Notes under the pieces: generated by a model
What the model was told of the DNA's origin: nothing
The model's database searches: none
Seen by the model: the letters and a program-made list of their open reading frames with translations, nothing else
Shown here: in pieces, positions 61,672-64,000 of the stretch
Position numbering within the stretch: position 1 is the first letter of the stretch
Layout: every line of letters starts with the position of its first letter
Program-made: the position numbers and the translations under genes
DNA from: Aequorivita vitellina
Lineage (GTDB): Bacteria; Bacteroidota; Bacteroidia; Flavobacteriales; Flavobacteriaceae
DNA length: 64,000 nt
NCBI RefSeq assembly: GCF_022008365.1
Contig: NZ_JAIRBA010000005.1
Location: 1 to 64,000 of the forward strand
Direction of reading: 5' to 3'

Positions 61672-62106
61672 TTAAAGCTCTTTTACAAAGTGATACCCTT
61701 TGGCCACAAAGCCTTGATTGTAGAAAAATTTATGCGAAGGAAAATTGTGCACATAACTGTTTAACTCAACCCAATTACACGATTTTTTCTTTGCGCAGTC
61801 TGTGACGAAATCGATAAGCATTTTGCCGATGCCGCGACCTCGGTAGGCATCGTCAATTATAACGTGATCCATCTCCAGGCTTCTCCCGGCATAGTGACGG
61901 GTTTGAAACCACAGGCCACAAGCGCCAATTAATTTTTCGGCATCAAAAATGCCGAGGCATTCGTAATTTTGTTGGGTCATTTCTTGCAAGCGTTCTTGTA
62001 GCAATGCTTCGGAAACGGTAAAATTCCCAAGCTTTTGCATCAACGGAATAATGCTAAAAATTTCTTTGGGGTCAATAATGCGGATTGAAATGGCGTTATC
62101 TTTCAA
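61672..62106 (-). CDS. GNAT-family N-acetyltransferase
   Basis: A 144-aa GNAT acetyltransferase. The acetyl-CoA-binding motif is DDAYRGRGIGKMLIDFV, followed by LNSYVHNFPSHKFFYNQGF at the C-terminus. The substrate is unknown. Start ATG at 62106 overlaps no neighbour and is 37 bp from the divergent M15 peptidase start. It is convergent with pepE across the 508-bp gap that holds the repeat array. Confidence 0.92.
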   Translation of the reverse strand: MKDNAISIRIIDPKEIFSIIPLMQKLGNFTVSEALLQERLQEMTQQNYECLGIFDAEKLIGACGLWFQTRHYAGRSLEMDHVIIDDAYRGRGIGKMLIDFVTDCAKKKSCNWVELNSYVHNFPSHKFFYNQGFVAKGYHFVKEL

Positions 62107-62142
62107 AATAATGGTAATTTTAAAACTTCACTAAAACATAAA

Positions 62143-62889
62143 ATGAAGCGAAACGAATTTATTAAAATTTCAGGTATTGCGGGGCTAAGTTTGGCCATTT
62201 TTCCACAGTTTTCTTTTAAAAGTTTTTCAGAGGAATTTTCAAGAAACCAATTAATTGGCAAAGGAAATCCAGATATTGTTGGCGACAGCTATACTTCTAA
62301 AATGCACAAAACTGCAAAGGAAGCATTCATTAAAATGAAAGCGGCCGCTGCAAAGGAAAATATAAACATTGAAGTAGTTTCGGCATACCGAAGTTTTCAG
62401 CGGCAAAAAGAAATTTTTGAAGGCAAGTATAAACGTTTTACAAATCAGGGACTTTCCCCCGAAAAAGCTCTTGAAAAAATCATTGAATATTCCACCATTC
62501 CAGGCACATCGCGCCACCATTGGGGAACCGACATCGATATTATTGACGCCAATGCGCCTCGCCCTTCAAATGTATTGATGCCTGAAAATTTTCACGGCAC
62601 CGGGCCTTTTTGCAAATTAAAAATGTGGCTAGATGACAACTCCGAAAAATTCGACTTTTACGAAGTTTACACAGATAACGGCAACCGCAAAGGTTTTAAA
62701 TATGAACCGTGGCATTTTAGTTACGCCCCGGTTTCCATCGCGATGTTGAAGGAATACAAAGAAAAAATTGATGTGAAGAAAATGCTTTCGGAAGAAAAAT
62801 TGATGGGCAACGAGAATTTTTCAGACGATTTTATTTCTAGGTATGTAAAAGAAAATATTTTGGATATCAACCCGAAACTACTTCCTTAA
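62143..62889 (+). CDS. M15-family (VanY-type) D-alanyl-D-alanine carboxypeptidase
   Basis: A 248-aa exported zinc peptidase. N-terminus MKRNEFIKISGIAGLSLAIFPQ has a Tat-like pattern with KR instead of RR. The catalytic zinc site is SRHHWGTDIDI and EPWHFSYAP, and VSAYRSFQRQKEIF is the VanY signature. It trims D-Ala from peptidoglycan peptides. It is divergent from the GNAT gene by 37 bp, and 106 bp before gpmI. Confidence 0.92.
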   Translation: MKRNEFIKISGIAGLSLAIFPQFSFKSFSEEFSRNQLIGKGNPDIVGDSYTSKMHKTAKEAFIKMKAAAAKENINIEVVSAYRSFQRQKEIFEGKYKRFTNQGLSPEKALEKIIEYSTIPGTSRHHWGTDIDIIDANAPRPSNVLMPENFHGTGPFCKLKMWLDDNSEKFDFYEVYTDNGNRKGFKYEPWHFSYAPVSIAMLKEYKEKIDVKKMLSEEKLMGNENFSDDFISRYVKENILDINPKLLP

Positions 62890-62995
62890 AATAATTTATG
62901 TACTCAATATTTAAAAACTCGAATTTTTATACTCACAAGTTTTAAAACTAAGATTTCAAAACCTATTTCCAAACTACCCTTCGTATCTTTACACT

Positions 62996-64000
62996 ATGAA
63001 TAAAAAAGTCTTTTTAATGATCCTCGATGGTTGGGGAATTACGCAGGATCCTTCTGTTTCTGCGGTTGCCCAAGCCGACACACCGTTTATAGATTCGCTT
63101 TATAAAAAATATCCGCACGCACAGTTGTTAACCCACGGCATGAACGTTGGCTTGCCCAACGGTCAAATGGGCAATAGCGAAGTGGGACATATGAATCTTG
63201 GCGCCGGAAGAATAGTTTATCAAGACCTTGCCAAAATAAATATGGCGGTTGAAAAGGGAACAATCAGCAGCGAACCCGAATTGCAAAAAGCTTTCGATTA
63301 CGCAAAAGTCAATAATAAAAACGTCCATTTTTTAGGCCTTGTTTCCAACGGTGGCGTGCATTCGCACATTGACCATTTAAAAGGTTTGTTAAGCGCTGCT
63401 CAAAAAAAAGGTTTAAAAAATGTGTATGTGCATGCTTTTACAGACGGCCGCGATGTGGACCCGCATTCGGGAAAAGGGTTTATTGAAGATTTGGAAAACC
63501 ATTTAAAAAATACCGGCGGAAAATTAGCTTCAATCATTGGGCGTTACTACGCAATGGACCGAGACAAAAGGTGGGAGCGCGTAAAAAAAGCATACGATTT
63601 GTTGCGCTTCGGAAAAGGGAAACCTTCAAAAAATGCCGTAAAAAGTATTGAAGCAAGTTACGCTGAAGGAATTACAGACGAGTTTATCGAACCAATTACA
63701 ATGACCAATCCTGAAGGGAAACCAGTTGCAACAATTGACAAAGATGATGTGGTGATTTTCTTCAACTTTAGAACCGATCGCGGCAGACAACTCACCGAGG
63801 TTTTAACGCAAAAGGATTACGAGCCATACGGAATGAAAACGCTTCCGTTGTATTTTGTAACCCTTACAAATTATGACGATTCCTTCGGAAATATTCATGT
63901 GGTTTACAACAAAGAAAACTTAAACGATACTTTAGGCGAAGTATTGGAAAGAAACGGAAAGAAGCAAATAAGAATTGCCGAAACTGAGAAATATCCACAC
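62996..64000 (+). CDS. gpmI: 2,3-bisphosphoglycerate-independent phosphoglycerate mutase (truncated by window end)
   Basis: Interconverts 3- and 2-phosphoglycerate using a phosphoserine intermediate. The N-terminal MILDGWGIT binds Mn2+, the catalytic serine lies in GLPNGQMGNSEVGHMNLGAGR, and VYVHAFTDGRDVDPHSG and IIGRYYAMDRDKRWER follow. The first 335 codons are present; about one third of the protein lies beyond the window. A near-consensus -7 box TATCTTTA is 12 bp upstream of the ATG. Confidence 0.96.
   Translation, partial: MNKKVFLMILDGWGITQDPSVSAVAQADTPFIDSLYKKYPHAQLLTHGMNVGLPNGQMGNSEVGHMNLGAGRIVYQDLAKINMAVEKGTISSEPELQKAFDYAKVNNKNVHFLGLVSNGGVHSHIDHLKGLLSAAQKKGLKNVYVHAFTDGRDVDPHSGKGFIEDLENHLKNTGGKLASIIGRYYAMDRDKRWERVKKAYDLLRFGKGKPSKNAVKSIEASYAEGITDEFIEPITMTNPEGKPVATIDKDDVVIFFNFRTDRGRQLTEVLTQKDYEPYGMKTLPLYFVTLTNYDDSFGNIHVVYNKENLNDTLGEVLERNGKKQIRIAETEKYPH

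Overview
The window is chromosomal DNA from a member of the Bacteroidota, most likely the family Flavobacteriaceae. The evidence is low G+C content, a type IX secretion (Por) C-terminal sorting signal, exact TAnnTTTG -7 promoter boxes before several genes, almost no Shine-Dalgarno sequences, frequent TTG/GTG starts, SPI/SPII signal peptides of Bacteroidota style, a Rho factor with a long hydrophilic insertion, and domain families typical of the group (DUF1599, DUF4293, DUF6702, DUF1573, BT_3928-like DoxX). I see no rRNA or tRNA genes, IS elements, prophage genes or CRISPR arrays. It is ordinary, tightly packed core genome, and the unusual signals are mostly in intergenic DNA.

Layout. 1-245: no convincing gene, two strong hairpin terminators. 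246-6380: a 52-aa membrane protein, then a seven-gene minus-strand run (DUF1599, a DoxX/thioredoxin-like/DUF6624 fusion, a DppB-type permease, a TlpA-like thioredoxin, tpiA, prmA, clpS). 6495-8163: folP and the c-di-AMP synthase cdaA. 8166-13915: ABC exporter, truA, phosphoesterase, DUF4293, rho. 14156-16985: a T9SS-sorted protein and an M14 carboxypeptidase. 16947-25199: NUDIX/pyrE divergon, SRPBCC protein, birA, then rsfS-ftsH-LUD-cdsA-psd-ACBP, which links protein quality control with phosphatidylethanolamine synthesis. 25215-37212: valS, a secreted double aspartyl protease, aminotransferase-murB, FAS1 lipoprotein, glycosyltransferase-sigma factor, lipA, gapA. 37242-45761: TPR hybrid histidine kinase, lpxK, Nif3-like protein with its coiled-coil partner, msrA, a methyltransferase, and small envelope proteins.

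45803-52637 is a kynurenine catabolic cluster (kynU, kmo, RidA-type deaminase, aldehyde dehydrogenase, SDR, ACMSD-type decarboxylase). It should convert kynurenine through 3-hydroxyanthranilate and aminocarboxymuconate semialdehyde to 2-aminomuconate products, but the ring-cleaving 3-hydroxyanthranilate dioxygenase is not in the window. A 7-TM protein of unknown function, a POT peptide transporter and an O-methyltransferase follow. 56107-60315 is a minus-strand block: TatA, M1 aminopeptidase, DUF6702 and a carboxypeptidase-regulatory-domain protein. 60462-64000: peptidase E, a 508-bp gene-free gap, a GNAT, a VanY-like M15 peptidase and the start of gpmI.

Most interesting signals: (1) a phased array of ATACTATA octamers exactly 11 bp apart, with inverted copies, in the gap between convergent pepE and a GNAT gene (61334-61439); (2) two ~79-bp inverted-repeat elements of the same design placed 7-8 bp before the kmo and SDR start codons, plus smaller palindromes, one of which lies inside the RidA coding sequence; (3) a 7-TM plus soluble-domain protein at the end of the kynurenine operon; (4) the DoxX-DUF6624 fusion; (5) a CT398-type zinc-ribbon protein that has lost all its cysteines, and an SDR without the YxxxK pair.
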